The position numbers and the translations under genes are program-made. Shown one piece after another: positions 7,942 to 20,066 of a stretch of DNA of 64,000 nucleotides. The notes under the pieces are model-generated. The model was not told the origin of the DNA and did not search any database. It saw only the letters and a program-made list of their open reading frames with translations. The number at the start of each line of letters is the position of its first letter. The stretch's first letter is position 1. Source of the DNA: Halarcobacter anaerophilus (GTDB lineage: Bacteria; Campylobacterota; Campylobacteria; Campylobacterales; Arcobacteraceae); assembly GCF_006459125.1 (NCBI RefSeq), contig NZ_CP041070.1, forward strand, positions 1,736,001 to 1,800,000, written 5' to 3'.

Positions 7942-8694
7942 TTATTTAACAAATTCATTTCTGTTTTTTTGTATTTTATAAACTTTTTCATTTTTTTCAA
8001 GTTCCCACTTATCTACGGGATCTATCCTATTCCAAACTTCAAAAAGTTTTTTATCTTTGTTTGATATTTTTAGGTCGTACTCTTTTTCAAAATAGAAATA
8101 TATTCTTGCAATATCCCCTCTAATACTAGGTTTAGGTTCTGCAACTCTTTTTTTAAAATCTACTTCAAAATCAACATTTTTGCCGTAAAACCTGGGTTCA
8201 TTTTCAATTAAAGAATATCTGAAATTCGATCTATCGGCATTTAGTTCCCCTATAGCAGGAACCAAATTATGCAAGTCTGCCTGCATAATTTTAAATTTTT
8301 TATCAACTTTAGAGCAACACTTTCTACCCTTATAAGGTTTACCGTCTTTTTTTATGCATAAAGAGTCTCCTTCTCTCCAACATTTAAACTGCCTTCCGAA
8401 GTTTTGTGCGGGAATTACATGTTCCCACTCTATGCGTCTTGCTCTTTTATTGATTTTCCCTTTTTTTGTATATTCATTTCTTGGGACATATCCACAGCTA
8501 CTTCTGTCAATCATATTGTTTTTATCTTTATAGTTGTATTTACAACTTGCATAAAAAGTTATCTGATGATTTGAATAGACTTTTCTTAGCTCTTTTTTTG
8601 CTTTTGAAAACGAACTTAATTTTCCCTCTTCACCGAAAACAGAAGAAGCAAAAGCTATAAATAAAAGAGCAACTGTTAATTTTTTTATTGACAT
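7942..8694 (-). CDS. Endonuclease I family secreted nuclease
   Basis: A 250-residue protein with a signal peptide (residues 1-21, ending FGE). It has the EndA/NucM/Dns fold signatures: RRIEWEHVIPAQNFGRQF (the metal-binding His with its beta-beta-alpha surroundings), a cysteine-rich insertion (CWREGDSLC, CCSK) that likely forms disulfides, and QADLHNLVPAIGELNADRSNF. Members cut DNA, and often RNA, non-specifically in the periplasm or outside the cell. Roles in the family include nutrient scavenging and limiting natural transformation, as for Dns. It ends facing the winged-helix gene and no partner is apparent. Confidence 0.92.
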   Translation of the reverse strand: MSIKKLTVALLFIAFASSVFGEEGKLSSFSKAKKELRKVYSNHQITFYASCKYNYKDKNNMIDRSSCGYVPRNEYTKKGKINKRARRIEWEHVIPAQNFGRQFKCWREGDSLCIKKDGKPYKGRKCCSKVDKKFKIMQADLHNLVPAIGELNADRSNFRYSLIENEPRFYGKNVDFEVDFKKRVAEPKPSIRGDIARIYFYFEKEYDLKISNKDKKLFEVWNRIDPVDKWELEKNEKVYKIQKNRNEFVK

Positions 8695-8806
8695 AATCTA
8701 CATTTCCGTGACAAATTTTGTGACGCGAATTGTAGCAGAGAAATTATTTTTTTAGAAAAGTATCGATTTTACGGCAATTCAATTGGTTTGTTTTTTGATT
8801 ATTTTT

Positions 8807-9122
8807 AGGTACATCTATAAGCCGGGTTTTGTATTAGACAATAATTTATCTAGTTGTTAAATCACTTTAACAATCCTGCGAAGAACAATAAGTGTGAAGT
8901 TTATTACCACGTTCTTCTTGCTGCTGGTTGGGTTTACATAGCCATAAAGATTGCTCTAAATGCTGGTAGGCTCTTACCCTACCCTTTCACCCTTACCTAA
9001 AAAGGCGGTTTACTTTCTGTTGCACTGTCCCTTAGATCTCTCTAGCCATCCGTTAGATGGAACCATACTTCACTGCAGCCCAGACTTTCCTCTTGTTAAA
9101 CAAGCTATTGTCTGATGTACCT
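8807..9122 (-). ncRNA. rnpB: RNase P RNA
   Basis: The catalytic RNA that trims tRNA 5' ends. Read on the minus strand, the ends pair as the P1 helix (AGGTACATC at 9122-9114 with GATGTACCT at 8815-8807). The universal GAGGAAAGTCTGGGCT block lies near the 5' end (about 9077-9092). The 3' part carries ACAAAACCCGGCTTAT (about 8817-8832), the conserved P4 partner region. The length of about 316 bases is within the normal range. It lies just downstream of lolA on the same strand, with its own -10 box. Confidence 0.95.
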
Positions 9123-9130
9123 AGGGTGAT

Positions 9131-9136
9131 ATTATA
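9131..9136 (-). promoter_or_regulatory. -10 box of rnpB
   Basis: TATAAT read on the minus strand ends 8 bases before the first base of the P1 helix, the right distance for transcription to begin at the mature 5' end. No clear -35 box was seen. Confidence 0.55.
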
Positions 9137-9158
9137 GTGGATTTCAAATAAAAATCTA

Positions 9159-9686
9159 CTATTTTTGAATTACGTCATAATTTTTAGGGATTGTAAACAT
9201 AAAAATCGAATCATCAAAATCTAAATTGTTTTTAATTTTCGAAAATTCTATCTCAATTTTATTTGACAGTTGATCTTTAAAAGATATTTTTTCGATTTTA
9301 TCATCTTTTATTTCAAGAAGATATTCCGTATCGTAAAGTTTTGTAGAGTAGAGATTTTCATCTATTTTTTTGGCTTTTTTCAATAACGTTACAATGTCAA
9401 TATTTTTTTCCAAAGTTGTGATTATAATTTGTTCTAATTCAGGTTCATTTATAATAACTTCTTCTCCTATTACATATACGTCTTTTTTTATGGGTGACTC
9501 ATATTTCCATAAAACTTTTCCACTTTTTTTAATATAAACTTCACCTTCATATTTAACTTTTTTGCCGGCTTCATTGGTAACTGTTTGTAAAAAGTTTGCT
9601 TTAAAAGTTTTTATTTTTTCAAAATCAATATTTGCAAAACAATTTACTATAAGCAGTCCTAATAGAAGCGATATTCGATAAACCAT
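9159..9686 (-). CDS. lolA: Outer-membrane lipoprotein carrier LolA
   Basis: Periplasmic chaperone that carries lipoproteins from the LolCDE complex to the outer membrane. 175 residues with a signal peptide (about 1-18). The family opening is visible (FEKIKTFKANFLQTVTNEAGKKVKYEGEVYIKKSGKVLWKYESP); this region is the most conserved in LolA. Further along, the two-faced beta-sheet pattern is visible through to the FTIPKNYDVI end. A LolC/E-type permease is encoded about 2.7 kb away on the other strand, across secA, so the Lol pathway is clustered. LolA and SecA are divergently arranged. Confidence 0.88.
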   Translation of the reverse strand: MVYRISLLLGLLIVNCFANIDFEKIKTFKANFLQTVTNEAGKKVKYEGEVYIKKSGKVLWKYESPIKKDVYVIGEEVIINEPELEQIIITTLEKNIDIVTLLKKAKKIDENLYSTKLYDTEYLLEIKDDKIEKISFKDQLSNKIEIEFSKIKNNLDFDDSIFMFTIPKNYDVIQK

Positions 9687-9727
9687 TTTTTAACCTTAAA
9701 TTTTATATAATCAAGCGATTATAACTA

Positions 9728-9768
9728 ATACCAAATTAAAATAAATCAATTGTGAATCTATTTGGTAT
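9728..9768. repeat. 9-bp inverted repeat in the secA leader
   Basis: ATACCAAAT (9728-9736) and ATTTGGTAT (9760-9768) are exact reverse complements 23 bases apart. The right arm ends just before the AAAAGGAA ribosome site of secA, so it could be an operator in the lolA-secA divergent gap or a leader hairpin. Function unknown. Confidence 0.4.
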
Positions 9769-9784
9769 AAAAGGAATTTATTTT

Positions 9785-12403
9785 ATGATAAACATTTTTT
9801 CGAAAATATTTGGTACCTCAAATGATAGAGAAGTAAAAAAATATAGAAGAAAAGCTGATGCAATTACAGCTTTAGAAGAGAAATATAAACCTTTAAGCGA
9901 TGAAGAACTTCAAGATGCTTTTAACCAATTGAAAGATCTCGTACAAAAAGAAGAAAAGACTCTAAGTGAAGTATTAAACGACTCTTTTGCAATTACAAGA
10001 GAAGCAAGTAAAAGAGTTTTGGGAATGAGACATTATGATGTACAACTAATAGGTGGTATGGTTTTAAATGACGGAAGAATAGCCGAAATGAAAACGGGTG
10101 AAGGTAAAACTTTAGTTGCAACACTTCCTGTTGTTTTGAATGCAATGACAGGAAAAGGTGTACATGTAGTTACGGTAAATGATTACCTTGCAAAAAGAGA
10201 TGCTACGGATTTAGAACCTTTATATAATTTTCTTGGATTCACAGTTGGGGCACTTATAGGTGAAGTTAAAGATGATGATCATAGAAGAGAACAGTATGCG
10301 GCAGATATTACATACGGTACGAATAATGAATTCGGTTTTGATTATTTAAGAGATAATATGGGATATGACCTGGAAGATAAAGTTCAAAGAGGTCACCATT
10401 TTGTTATCGTTGATGAAGTCGATTCTATTTTGATTGATGAAGCTAGAACTCCTTTGATTATTTCAGGTCCGACAAACAGAAAAAGTGTAGATTATGCAAA
10501 AGCAAATGAAATTGCGTTAAGCTTAGAAAAAGGCGAATTAATAGAACCTAAATCAGCTGATGAAAAAGCTTATTCTACAGGTGATTTTACAATTGACGAA
10601 AAGAACAGAGCGGTACTTATTACGGATCAAGGTATTGAAAAAGCTGAAAAACTTTTCGGTGTAGACAATATGTATTCTCTTGAAAATGCAATACTTTCTC
10701 ACCATTTAGACCAAGCACTTAAAGCAAATTATATTTTTGAAAAAGATGTTGATTATGTAGTAAGAGACAATGAAGTAATTATTGTAGACGAGTTTACGGG
10801 AAGACTTAGTGAAGGAAGAAGATTTAGTGAAGGACTTCATCAAGCTTTAGAGGCTAAAGAGGGAGTTACAATCCAAGAAGAGTCTCAAACTCTTGCCGAT
10901 ATTACGTTCCAAAACTATTTTAGAATGTATGATAAACTTGCAGGTATGACTGGAACGGCACAAACAGAAGCAACAGAGTTTGCTGAAATTTATAATTTGG
11001 ATGTTGTTTCAATTCCTACAAATGTTCCTGTTCAAAGAATTGATAGAAACGATCTTATTTTTAAAAGTGAAAGAGAAAAATTTGAAGCTGTAAGTAAAAA
11101 AATAAAAGAGTATAATGAAAAAGGGCAACCCGTACTTGTAGGTACAGCTTCAATTGAAAAAAGTGAAAAACTACATAATCTTCTTACAAAACTAAAAATT
11201 CCTCATACTGTTTTAAATGCGAAACAACATGAAAAAGAGGGGAAAATTATTGCCGATGCAGGACAAAAAGGTGCTGTTACAATTGCTACAAATATGGCAG
11301 GACGGGGAGTTGATATTAAACTAACCGAAGATACACTGGCTCTTGGAGGATTAGCAATCATCGGTACGGAAAGACATGAAAGTAGAAGAATCGACAATCA
11401 GCTAAGAGGTCGTTCAGGTAGACAAGGAGATGTGGGTGAATCTCAATTTTATCTATCATTAGAAGATAACCTTCTTAGAATTTTCGGGTCTGATAAAATC
11501 AAAGGTATTATGGAGAGAATCGGTATTGAAGAGGGAGAACATATCGAATCAAGAATGGTTACAAGAGCTGTTGAAAATGCTCAGAAAAAAGTTGAATCAA
11601 TGCACTTTGAAAGTAGAAAACATCTTCTTGAATATGATGATGTTGCAAATCAACAAAGAAAAGTTATCTATAACTTTAGAAATGATTTACTAAATCCCGA
11701 TTATGATATTACTTCAAAACTTGATGACCATAGAGTTGAATATATTATTAATTTACTTGCCGAAGCAGAGATAATAAACGGTATGCCATCGGAAGATTTT
11801 AATTATGAATATGTTATTACAAAATTCAAAGAAGAGTTAAATTTAATTGTTGAATTAGATGATATAAAAGCTGAAAGCTATGATCAGTTAGAAGAAAAAC
11901 TCGTATCGATTATAAAAGATGTTTACGAAGAAAAAATGGGTATTGCAGCACCTGAACAAAAAAGTGAAATTGAAAGAGTTCTATATCTTCAAATTTTAGA
12001 TAATGCTTGGAGAGATCACTTATATGCAATGGATACTTTAAAAACAGGTATCGGACTTAGAGGTTATAATCAAAAAGATCCTTTAGTTGAATATAAAAAA
12101 GAGTCATATAATATGTTTGTAGAGTTTGTAAATAACATCAAACTTGAGATTATAAAAGTTCTTTTTACTATTCAACTTCAAAGTAAAGAAGATGCTAAAA
12201 GAGAGCAAGAGGCTTTAGAGAGGATGAAAGAAAAAATGGAAGAATCAACTGAAAACCTTGTGACAAATATAGATCAAGAAAAAGTAGCTTCTAGTGATAA
12301 AAAAATTGCCAGAAATGAACCTTGCCCTTGCGGTTCAGGGAAAAAATACAAACAATGCTGCGGTAAAAGCGGACCTAAAAGAGGTTTGGCAGCAGGAAAC
12401 TAA
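9785..12403 (+). CDS. secA: Preprotein translocase ATPase SecA
   Basis: Motor ATPase that pushes secreted proteins through SecYEG. 872 residues from ATG 9785, chosen because AAAGGAA lies at proper spacing and the family opening ([20 protein letters not shown]) begins there; an upstream in-frame ATG at 9752 is less likely. Visible are the Walker A motif [12 protein letters not shown]-like [19 protein letters not shown], the LAGMTGTA motif and the RGRSGRQGD helicase motif. The C-terminal zinc-binding SEC-C tail [16 protein letters not shown] is intact. The permease gene starts two bases after the stop. Confidence 0.97.
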   Translation: MINIFSKIFGTSNDREVKKYRRKADAITALEEKYKPLSDEELQDAFNQLKDLVQKEEKTLSEVLNDSFAITREASKRVLGMRHYDVQLIGGMVLNDGRIAEMKTGEGKTLVATLPVVLNAMTGKGVHVVTVNDYLAKRDATDLEPLYNFLGFTVGALIGEVKDDDHRREQYAADITYGTNNEFGFDYLRDNMGYDLEDKVQRGHHFVIVDEVDSILIDEARTPLIISGPTNRKSVDYAKANEIALSLEKGELIEPKSADEKAYSTGDFTIDEKNRAVLITDQGIEKAEKLFGVDNMYSLENAILSHHLDQALKANYIFEKDVDYVVRDNEVIIVDEFTGRLSEGRRFSEGLHQALEAKEGVTIQEESQTLADITFQNYFRMYDKLAGMTGTAQTEATEFAEIYNLDVVSIPTNVPVQRIDRNDLIFKSEREKFEAVSKKIKEYNEKGQPVLVGTASIEKSEKLHNLLTKLKIPHTVLNAKQHEKEGKIIADAGQKGAVTIATNMAGRGVDIKLTEDTLALGGLAIIGTERHESRRIDNQLRGRSGRQGDVGESQFYLSLEDNLLRIFGSDKIKGIMERIGIEEGEHIESRMVTRAVENAQKKVESMHFESRKHLLEYDDVANQQRKVIYNFRNDLLNPDYDITSKLDDHRVEYIINLLAEAEIINGMPSEDFNYEYVITKFKEELNLIVELDDIKAESYDQLEEKLVSIIKDVYEEKMGIAAPEQKSEIERVLYLQILDNAWRDHLYAMDTLKTGIGLRGYNQKDPLVEYKKESYNMFVEFVNNIKLEIIKVLFTIQLQSKEDAKREQEALERMKEKMEESTENLVTNIDQEKVASSDKKIARNEPCPCGSGKKYKQCCGKSGPKRGLAAGN

Positions 12404-12404
12404 T

Positions 12405-13610
12405 TTGAATAAAAAGTTAGTAAATTTTATTGTCAAAAAATATCTGAAATTTGACAAAAAAAACCCCTTTATTTCAATAAGTGCCATTTTGGCATTTATC
12501 GGAGTTGCCATTGGAGTAATGGTTTTAATAATCTCAATGGCAATTATGAACGGAACTGCAAAAGAGTTTGAAAATAAACTTTTTACAATGAATTATCCTT
12601 TATCAATTTATCCTAAATTTCAAAGAGACGTAGATAAGAAATTATTACAAGACCTACAAAAAAATTTCCCTGATTTAAAATTTTCGGCTTACCTTAGCTC
12701 ACAAATAATATTGCAAAACGGTGAGAATATGAATGGAGGAATTATTTTCGGAGTAAATAAAGAGGATGAATCAAAAATAAACTCTATTTACAAAAAAGCT
12801 GCAGAGAATTTGAACTTGTCTAAATTTGATATTATTACAGGAAAAGGTATTCAAGATAATCTTTTTATACAAAAAGGAGATAAAGCGACTTTATATTTCA
12901 CTTCATTAAATCCTACAGGTTTATCAATGCTTCCTAAAATGAAAAGATTTACCTTTAGAAACTCTTTTGAGTCAGGATTGCACGCTTATGATAAAGCTTA
13001 TGTATATACTTCAATTGAAGCACTACAAACTCTTTTACATAGAAACAAAAACAGTTTTGACGGTATACATGTTTATTCAGATAATGCGATGGAAGATATA
13101 AAAGTATTAAAAAAATTTTTACTTCCATATGGAGCTGGTATTATAGGTTGGTGGCAACAAAACGGAAACTTTTTTGCAGCTATGCAGATGGAAAAAAGAG
13201 CCCTTTTTATTGTTTTAATGCTTATTATTCTTGTTGCTTCATTAAATATTATATCTTCTCTTCTTATGACAGTAATGAGTAGAAGAAAAGAGATTGCCCT
13301 GCTTCTTTCAATGGGAGCAACACAAAAAGAGATAAAAAATATTTTTCTTAGATTAGGAACTATAATCGGTTTTTCAGGGATTTTAACAGGTGTTGCTTTA
13401 GGATTTTTTGGAATGTGGCTTTTAGATACTTTTAATATAATCTCTTTACCCGCAGATGTTTACGGAACATCAAAACTGCCCCTTGATTTATCGGCTTTAG
13501 ATTTTGCCTCAATTATTATAGGTGCTGTTATAATAGTCTTGTTATCCTCTTTTTATCCTGCAAAAAAAGCTACAAACATTGATGTAATTGATGTTTTAAG
13601 AAATGAGTAA
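12405..13610 (+). CDS. LolC/LolE-type lipoprotein-releasing ABC permease
   Basis: Inner-membrane permease of the FtsX/MacB family, 401 residues from a TTG at 12405 preceded by AGGAAAC. It has one N-terminal transmembrane helix (about 24-45), a large periplasmic domain, then three C-terminal helices with the FtsX signature (SSLLMTVMSRRKEIALLLSMGATQKEI) and a final FYPAKKATNIDVIDVLRNE, which is standard for LolC/E. With the LolD ATPase it would release lipoproteins to LolA. The frame is open upstream into secA, but that part has no ribosome site and no similarity. Whether it is LolC or LolE, or a single LolF-like permease, cannot be told here. Confidence 0.85.
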   Translation: MNKKLVNFIVKKYLKFDKKNPFISISAILAFIGVAIGVMVLIISMAIMNGTAKEFENKLFTMNYPLSIYPKFQRDVDKKLLQDLQKNFPDLKFSAYLSSQIILQNGENMNGGIIFGVNKEDESKINSIYKKAAENLNLSKFDIITGKGIQDNLFIQKGDKATLYFTSLNPTGLSMLPKMKRFTFRNSFESGLHAYDKAYVYTSIEALQTLLHRNKNSFDGIHVYSDNAMEDIKVLKKFLLPYGAGIIGWWQQNGNFFAAMQMEKRALFIVLMLIILVASLNIISSLLMTVMSRRKEIALLLSMGATQKEIKNIFLRLGTIIGFSGILTGVALGFFGMWLLDTFNIISLPADVYGTSKLPLDLSALDFASIIIGAVIIVLLSSFYPAKKATNIDVIDVLRNE

Positions 13611-13632
13611 AAGTTAATTTTACTCTTCTTTT
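13605..13632. terminator. Convergent terminator between the Lol permease and the AsmA-like gene
   Basis: An 8-bp perfect stem (13605-13612 with 13618-13625) has a 5-base loop and is followed by a T-rich run. It overlaps both stop codons of the convergent genes. Confidence 0.65.
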
Positions 13633-16574
13633 TTCTCTTCCTCTTCTTTATCATCACCGATACCTCCTAAAGATTTGATTAAATCAATAGGTGAAGTAAA
13701 GATACGTTTTAGTACGTTTATAGGAGCACTAACCCCCTCTTCTACAAGATTTGTCTTATATTTAGGCTCTTCTAAAGTTCCGTAAATTGTAACTTCGGTG
13801 TCAACTCTTTTTTTATCCCCTAAAAGAACGTAATTTATCACAGGGATATAATTAACAATTTTTGAATAATCTTTAAAAAATATTAATTTTAATTTTCCGT
13901 CAACTGCCGAAGTAACAAAATCTACTGATAAAAAACCGTCAAAATCAATTCCGTTACCCTCCGTATGAATCTTTTTCATATCCAAGAATTTCTTTTTAAA
14001 ATCATATGAAAACTCAACTTTTCCGTCAATAATTCTATAGCCGTTTAGATTAAATCCTCCGGAAGTTGCCATTCCCACAACAGAAGGAATAGCTAAAAAA
14101 GGGTTGATTATAGCAGGAGAGGTATTTATTAAAATAATCAAATTATTTAATATCGCCAAATCTACAATTTTACTATTTGTAAAACTTATAGTTCCGTTTA
14201 TTAAATCATCTTTTCCAGATGCACTTAAATTAACATTCCCGTCTTTTATTAAACCTTTTCCTAATAGAGCATTTAAAAACTCATCATTCATATTTTTTGC
14301 ATCGACAATTATATTTTTGTTTTTATCTTTTCTATAAAAAAACGTTGTTGATTTGTTATTTAAAGAGATTTCAGTAAAATTTTTTTCAAAAATAAAATTA
14401 TATTTTGTTGCTTTTGCTATATGTTTTTTATCTATTATAATATTTGAATTTTTACCCTCTATATAGTAACTTGTCGTATTCTCTTTTGTTCCTTCATCTT
14501 CATCATTCATATTAAAGATAACATCATAGTTTTCTAAAAACATCTTTATCTTTTCATTTGAAAGATCATAGCTTAATTGAAGTTTTTTATCTTTTGTTTT
14601 TAGATTTACGAAGCTTTTTTCATAACTTCCGTCAATTAGCAGTTTAGAGACTCTTTCTCCGTCTTTGGAAATAGGTAAATCAAGATTTAAGCCCTCTCCT
14701 TCAAAGTCGACTTTAGAGTTATTTAAATAAAGGTTTGCCCATAAAATTTTGTAAATATGCTCTTTATCCAATTTTAAAAGTGAATTATTCAGCTGAATAT
14801 CCACATTTGGATACTCTTTTTTTGAAGAATCGTTTGTTGTTTCATATAAAAGCAGATCTATATCTTTTAATTTTAGAAGAGGTTTTTTGCCGTTTTTTAA
14901 AACAATATTTATATCATAGTTTTTTGCCTGTATAAAAGTAACATCATTTTTAACGACTCCGTTTACATTTAAATCTTTTATTTTTTGACCGTTTTTTTCA
15001 AGAGGAAGAGTTAAATCTTTTACATTTGCATCAAAATTAATATTATTTTCATCGTAAATATCAATCTTCAAATCCCCTTTTTTAAGATTTAGTTCTCTCA
15101 ACAGACCTGAATAAGGATAAGCTATAGAGAGTTTTGGAATATTTATATTAAGAGAATCCTCATTTATCTGAAGTTTTGTTAACAGTTTTTCTAAAGAGAT
15201 TGTAGTTTTATTTTTAAAATCTATATTTAAATTTGTATCAAAATCTTTTAAAGAGATAAGTTCCTCTTTCTCTTTTTTTATTTCAAAAGAGTTTATATGA
15301 ACTTTTCCTTCTGCCTCTTTTTTTGAAGTATCTATTTTTAATTGCAAATTTGCATTAAGCATATCTTTATGTTCAACGGATGATTTTTCAATAGTAACTA
15401 TATTGTCATTTAATACGACATCCGCATTATTGGCAAAAAATTCGAAAGTACCTAAATTTAAAAGTGCCTGTTCTACTTTAAAAGAGCCTTTTGCATGCAT
15501 TTTTTTAGATGCCAAATACGGTATTTCCAATAATAATTCCGAATCTAAATTTCCGTTAAGTTGTTTTATGGGAAGTTTAATATCATAAGCTCTTAAAATT
15601 TCCAATATATTTTCATCTAATATTGAATCGGATTTCAAACTTACATGAACAATACCTTTTTTAAGACTTGTCAAATTAGTAATATAGACTCTGCTTCCGT
15701 AAAGTTTACTATTTGAGTACATCGGTTTATCCAAATCAAAAGAGAGGGTATCATTAGAATAATTAACCGTAAGTTTAGGAGTATCAACTGTTTTTACACC
15801 TTTATGAAATCTTATTTTTGCATTTTGGATTATAGCCTGCCCTTTTATAGAATTGATTACAGGTCTCTGTTTTTTTAAATCAAACCTTCCTTTTAAATAG
15901 TTTAGTTTTATCTTTCCCGTAACATTATCATACATCCACTCTTCTGCCGTTTCATCCAGTCTGAAAAAATCTTTTAGAAAAGAAATAGAATCTATTTGTT
16001 TATCTACATTTATATCAAAATCAAAAAAGTCTTCATCTGCTTGGGCTTTTAAAGAACCTTCAACATTTTTATAAATATACTCTCCTAAAAAGTTTGCAGA
16101 CTCTTTTTTTAAATCAATTTTTATATCTCCGAAAAAGGTTAAATTCATATCTTTTAGATAAAGAGAATAAAGATTCAAGTTTATGATATTGTTTTCAACT
16201 TCCAAATCAGAAGAGATATTTACATATTTATTATCAATAAAAAGGTGATTTCTATCTAAATCAACAACAACTAAATTATCATTTATTTTCAGCTCTTTTA
16301 CTTCGATTTTGTCAAATAAAATTAACAAATATTCTAAATTTGATAAAAGTTGCTGAACATCTTTTATAGAACTTTTTTTCTTACTGTTTTTGGTATGAAT
16401 AACTAAATTTTGAGTCTTTAAAATGAGTTTTTTATCCAATTTTAAATAAAATTTCGAAACTGAAAAATTGCCCAAAGAAAAAGAGTCAATTTTAATACCC
16501 CAAAAAAGTGAAAATATTAATATAATGAAAAATATCAAAAGAAATAAAATAATAGCCTTAATAATTTTTAACAT
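13620..16574 (-). CDS. Large AsmA/YhdP-like envelope protein
   Basis: 984 residues from ATG 16574, chosen because AGGA lies at good spacing upstream; ATG 16592 is the alternative. One N-terminal transmembrane helix (about residues 5-30) is followed by a very long periplasmic beta-rich region built from repeating strand pairs. The C-terminal part matches the AsmA-like/DUF3971 region of YhdP-type proteins (IVDLAILNNLIILINTSPAI and DVTIYGTLEEPKYK-like ending). The family forms bridge-like proteins that move phospholipids between the membranes. The tail is acidic and lysine-rich. Its 5' end overlaps that of mltG on the opposite strand. Confidence 0.78.
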   Translation of the reverse strand: MLKIIKAIILFLLIFFIILIFSLFWGIKIDSFSLGNFSVSKFYLKLDKKLILKTQNLVIHTKNSKKKSSIKDVQQLLSNLEYLLILFDKIEVKELKINDNLVVVDLDRNHLFIDNKYVNISSDLEVENNIINLNLYSLYLKDMNLTFFGDIKIDLKKESANFLGEYIYKNVEGSLKAQADEDFFDFDINVDKQIDSISFLKDFFRLDETAEEWMYDNVTGKIKLNYLKGRFDLKKQRPVINSIKGQAIIQNAKIRFHKGVKTVDTPKLTVNYSNDTLSFDLDKPMYSNSKLYGSRVYITNLTSLKKGIVHVSLKSDSILDENILEILRAYDIKLPIKQLNGNLDSELLLEIPYLASKKMHAKGSFKVEQALLNLGTFEFFANNADVVLNDNIVTIEKSSVEHKDMLNANLQLKIDTSKKEAEGKVHINSFEIKKEKEELISLKDFDTNLNIDFKNKTTISLEKLLTKLQINEDSLNINIPKLSIAYPYSGLLRELNLKKGDLKIDIYDENNINFDANVKDLTLPLEKNGQKIKDLNVNGVVKNDVTFIQAKNYDINIVLKNGKKPLLKLKDIDLLLYETTNDSSKKEYPNVDIQLNNSLLKLDKEHIYKILWANLYLNNSKVDFEGEGLNLDLPISKDGERVSKLLIDGSYEKSFVNLKTKDKKLQLSYDLSNEKIKMFLENYDVIFNMNDEDEGTKENTTSYYIEGKNSNIIIDKKHIAKATKYNFIFEKNFTEISLNNKSTTFFYRKDKNKNIIVDAKNMNDEFLNALLGKGLIKDGNVNLSASGKDDLINGTISFTNSKIVDLAILNNLIILINTSPAIINPFLAIPSVVGMATSGGFNLNGYRIIDGKVEFSYDFKKKFLDMKKIHTEGNGIDFDGFLSVDFVTSAVDGKLKLIFFKDYSKIVNYIPVINYVLLGDKKRVDTEVTIYGTLEEPKYKTNLVEEGVSAPINVLKRIFTSPIDLIKSLGGIGDDKEEEEKKEE

Positions 16575-17616
16575 AATCGAATTATTCCTCATAGCATCTA
16601 TTGCCGTACTTTTTTATTTAAATATCCCGCTAAGTTCAACGAAAGTGATATATATTCCCAAAGGTAGTACGAGCAGCATTATATCTCATTTAAATAAAAA
16701 TGGTTATGAAACAAATATTATAGACAAAATTGTCGTACGAACTTTCGGATATCCTCAAAACGGCTGGATAGACTTAAAACAGCATTATATGACAAAAGGT
16801 GATTTTCTTTATAAAATTACAAAATCAAAAGCTGCACTAAGAAGCATAACTTTGATCCCGGGAGAAACTTCTTATATCTTTTTACAGCACTTAGCACAAA
16901 AATTTAATTTGTCTTTGGAAAAATTACAAAAAATATATGATCAATATGCATATAAAAATGATGGAAATATACTTGCCGAAACTTACTCTTTACCATATGG
17001 AATGAAAGAAGATCATCTTCTTTTTTACCTTTTTTCTCAAACAAATAAACATTATGAAGAGTTTTCAAGAAAAATATTCGGATATTATGATAAAAAAAAG
17101 TGGTACTTTTATATAACAATTGCTTCAATTATTCAAAAAGAAGCTGCAAGTGTAGATGAGATGCCTTTAGTTTCAAGCGTGATTTATAATAGACTTAGAA
17201 AGAATATGGCATTACAAATGGACGGAACTTTAAATTACGGGAAATATTCCCATATGAAAGTCTCTGCAAAAAGAATAAGAGAAGATAACTCTTCATATAA
17301 TACCTATAGAAACAAAGGACTGCCTGCAAGTCCCGTATGTGCAGTAAGTTTAAATGCAATAAAAGCGGCAATTTTCCCCGTAAAAAGTGATTATCTATAT
17401 TTTGTTAAAGATAATAAAACAGGTTTACATAAATTTACAAACTCTTATTCTACACATGTAAAAAATATTAAAGCAAACAGAGGTGTGAAAAAAAGTTACA
17501 CAAAAAACAAAGAAGAAGAGACAAATATTGATAAAGAGGCTAAAAAAATAATGAAAACAGACGTTTCTAAGCAAAATCCCTCATCAATTAAAGATTTATG
17601 GAACAATATAAAATAA
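16525..17616 (+). CDS. mltG: Endolytic peptidoglycan transglycosylase MltG
   Basis: Inner-membrane lytic transglycosylase that cuts nascent glycan chains and so helps set strand length. 363 residues from ATG 16525: a cytoplasmic stub, one transmembrane helix (about 10-32), a LysM-like part, then the YceG domain. The catalytic Glu lies in IIQKEAASVDEMPLVSSVIYNRLRKNMALQMD. The NKGLPASPVCAVSLNAIKAAIFP block is typical too. A longer frame begins at 16468 but has only a TTG. The ribosome site is weak, and the first 50 bases overlap the start of the AsmA-like gene on the other strand. Confidence 0.92.
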   Translation: MKNIKRNKIIALIIFNIIELFLIASIAVLFYLNIPLSSTKVIYIPKGSTSSIISHLNKNGYETNIIDKIVVRTFGYPQNGWIDLKQHYMTKGDFLYKITKSKAALRSITLIPGETSYIFLQHLAQKFNLSLEKLQKIYDQYAYKNDGNILAETYSLPYGMKEDHLLFYLFSQTNKHYEEFSRKIFGYYDKKKWYFYITIASIIQKEAASVDEMPLVSSVIYNRLRKNMALQMDGTLNYGKYSHMKVSAKRIREDNSSYNTYRNKGLPASPVCAVSLNAIKAAIFPVKSDYLYFVKDNKTGLHKFTNSYSTHVKNIKANRGVKKSYTKNKEEETNIDKEAKKIMKTDVSKQNPSSIKDLWNNIK

Positions 17617-17649
17617 TTTACTGTGAAATATTGAAACAGTAAATTTTTT
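17615..17649 (+). terminator. Rho-independent terminator of mltG
   Basis: A 10-bp stem (17615-17624 with 17636-17645) with an 11-base loop runs into a T6 tract. It overlaps the mltG stop. Confidence 0.8.
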
Positions 17650-17722
17650 GTACTAAATTAAACTAAAAGATTCAATAATCATAAACTCAAATACTGCTAT
17701 TATAGTTTTATTCAAAATTTAA

Positions 17723-19930
<2,208 letters not shown>

Positions 19931-19948
19931 TAATTTTTTTAAAAATTC

Positions 19949-19980
19949 AAAAAGGCAGGGATAAAATCCTGCCTTTTTTT
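19949..19980 (+). terminator. Rho-independent terminator of icd
   Basis: An 11-bp stem (19949-19959 with 19968-19978) with an 8-base loop and a GGCAGG core ends in a long T tract. Confidence 0.92.
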
Positions 19981-20066
19981 TTATAAAAAATATACAAGTT
20001 ATTTTAATTATACTAAATATAATTTGATATAATTAAAATAAAATTTAAAAAGAAAAAGGCATCGTC

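Noticed and set aside
12294-12404. Longer start for the Lol permease inside secA
   Set aside because: The extension runs in another frame over the secA zinc tail, lacks a ribosome site and has no similarity; TTG 12405 fits better.
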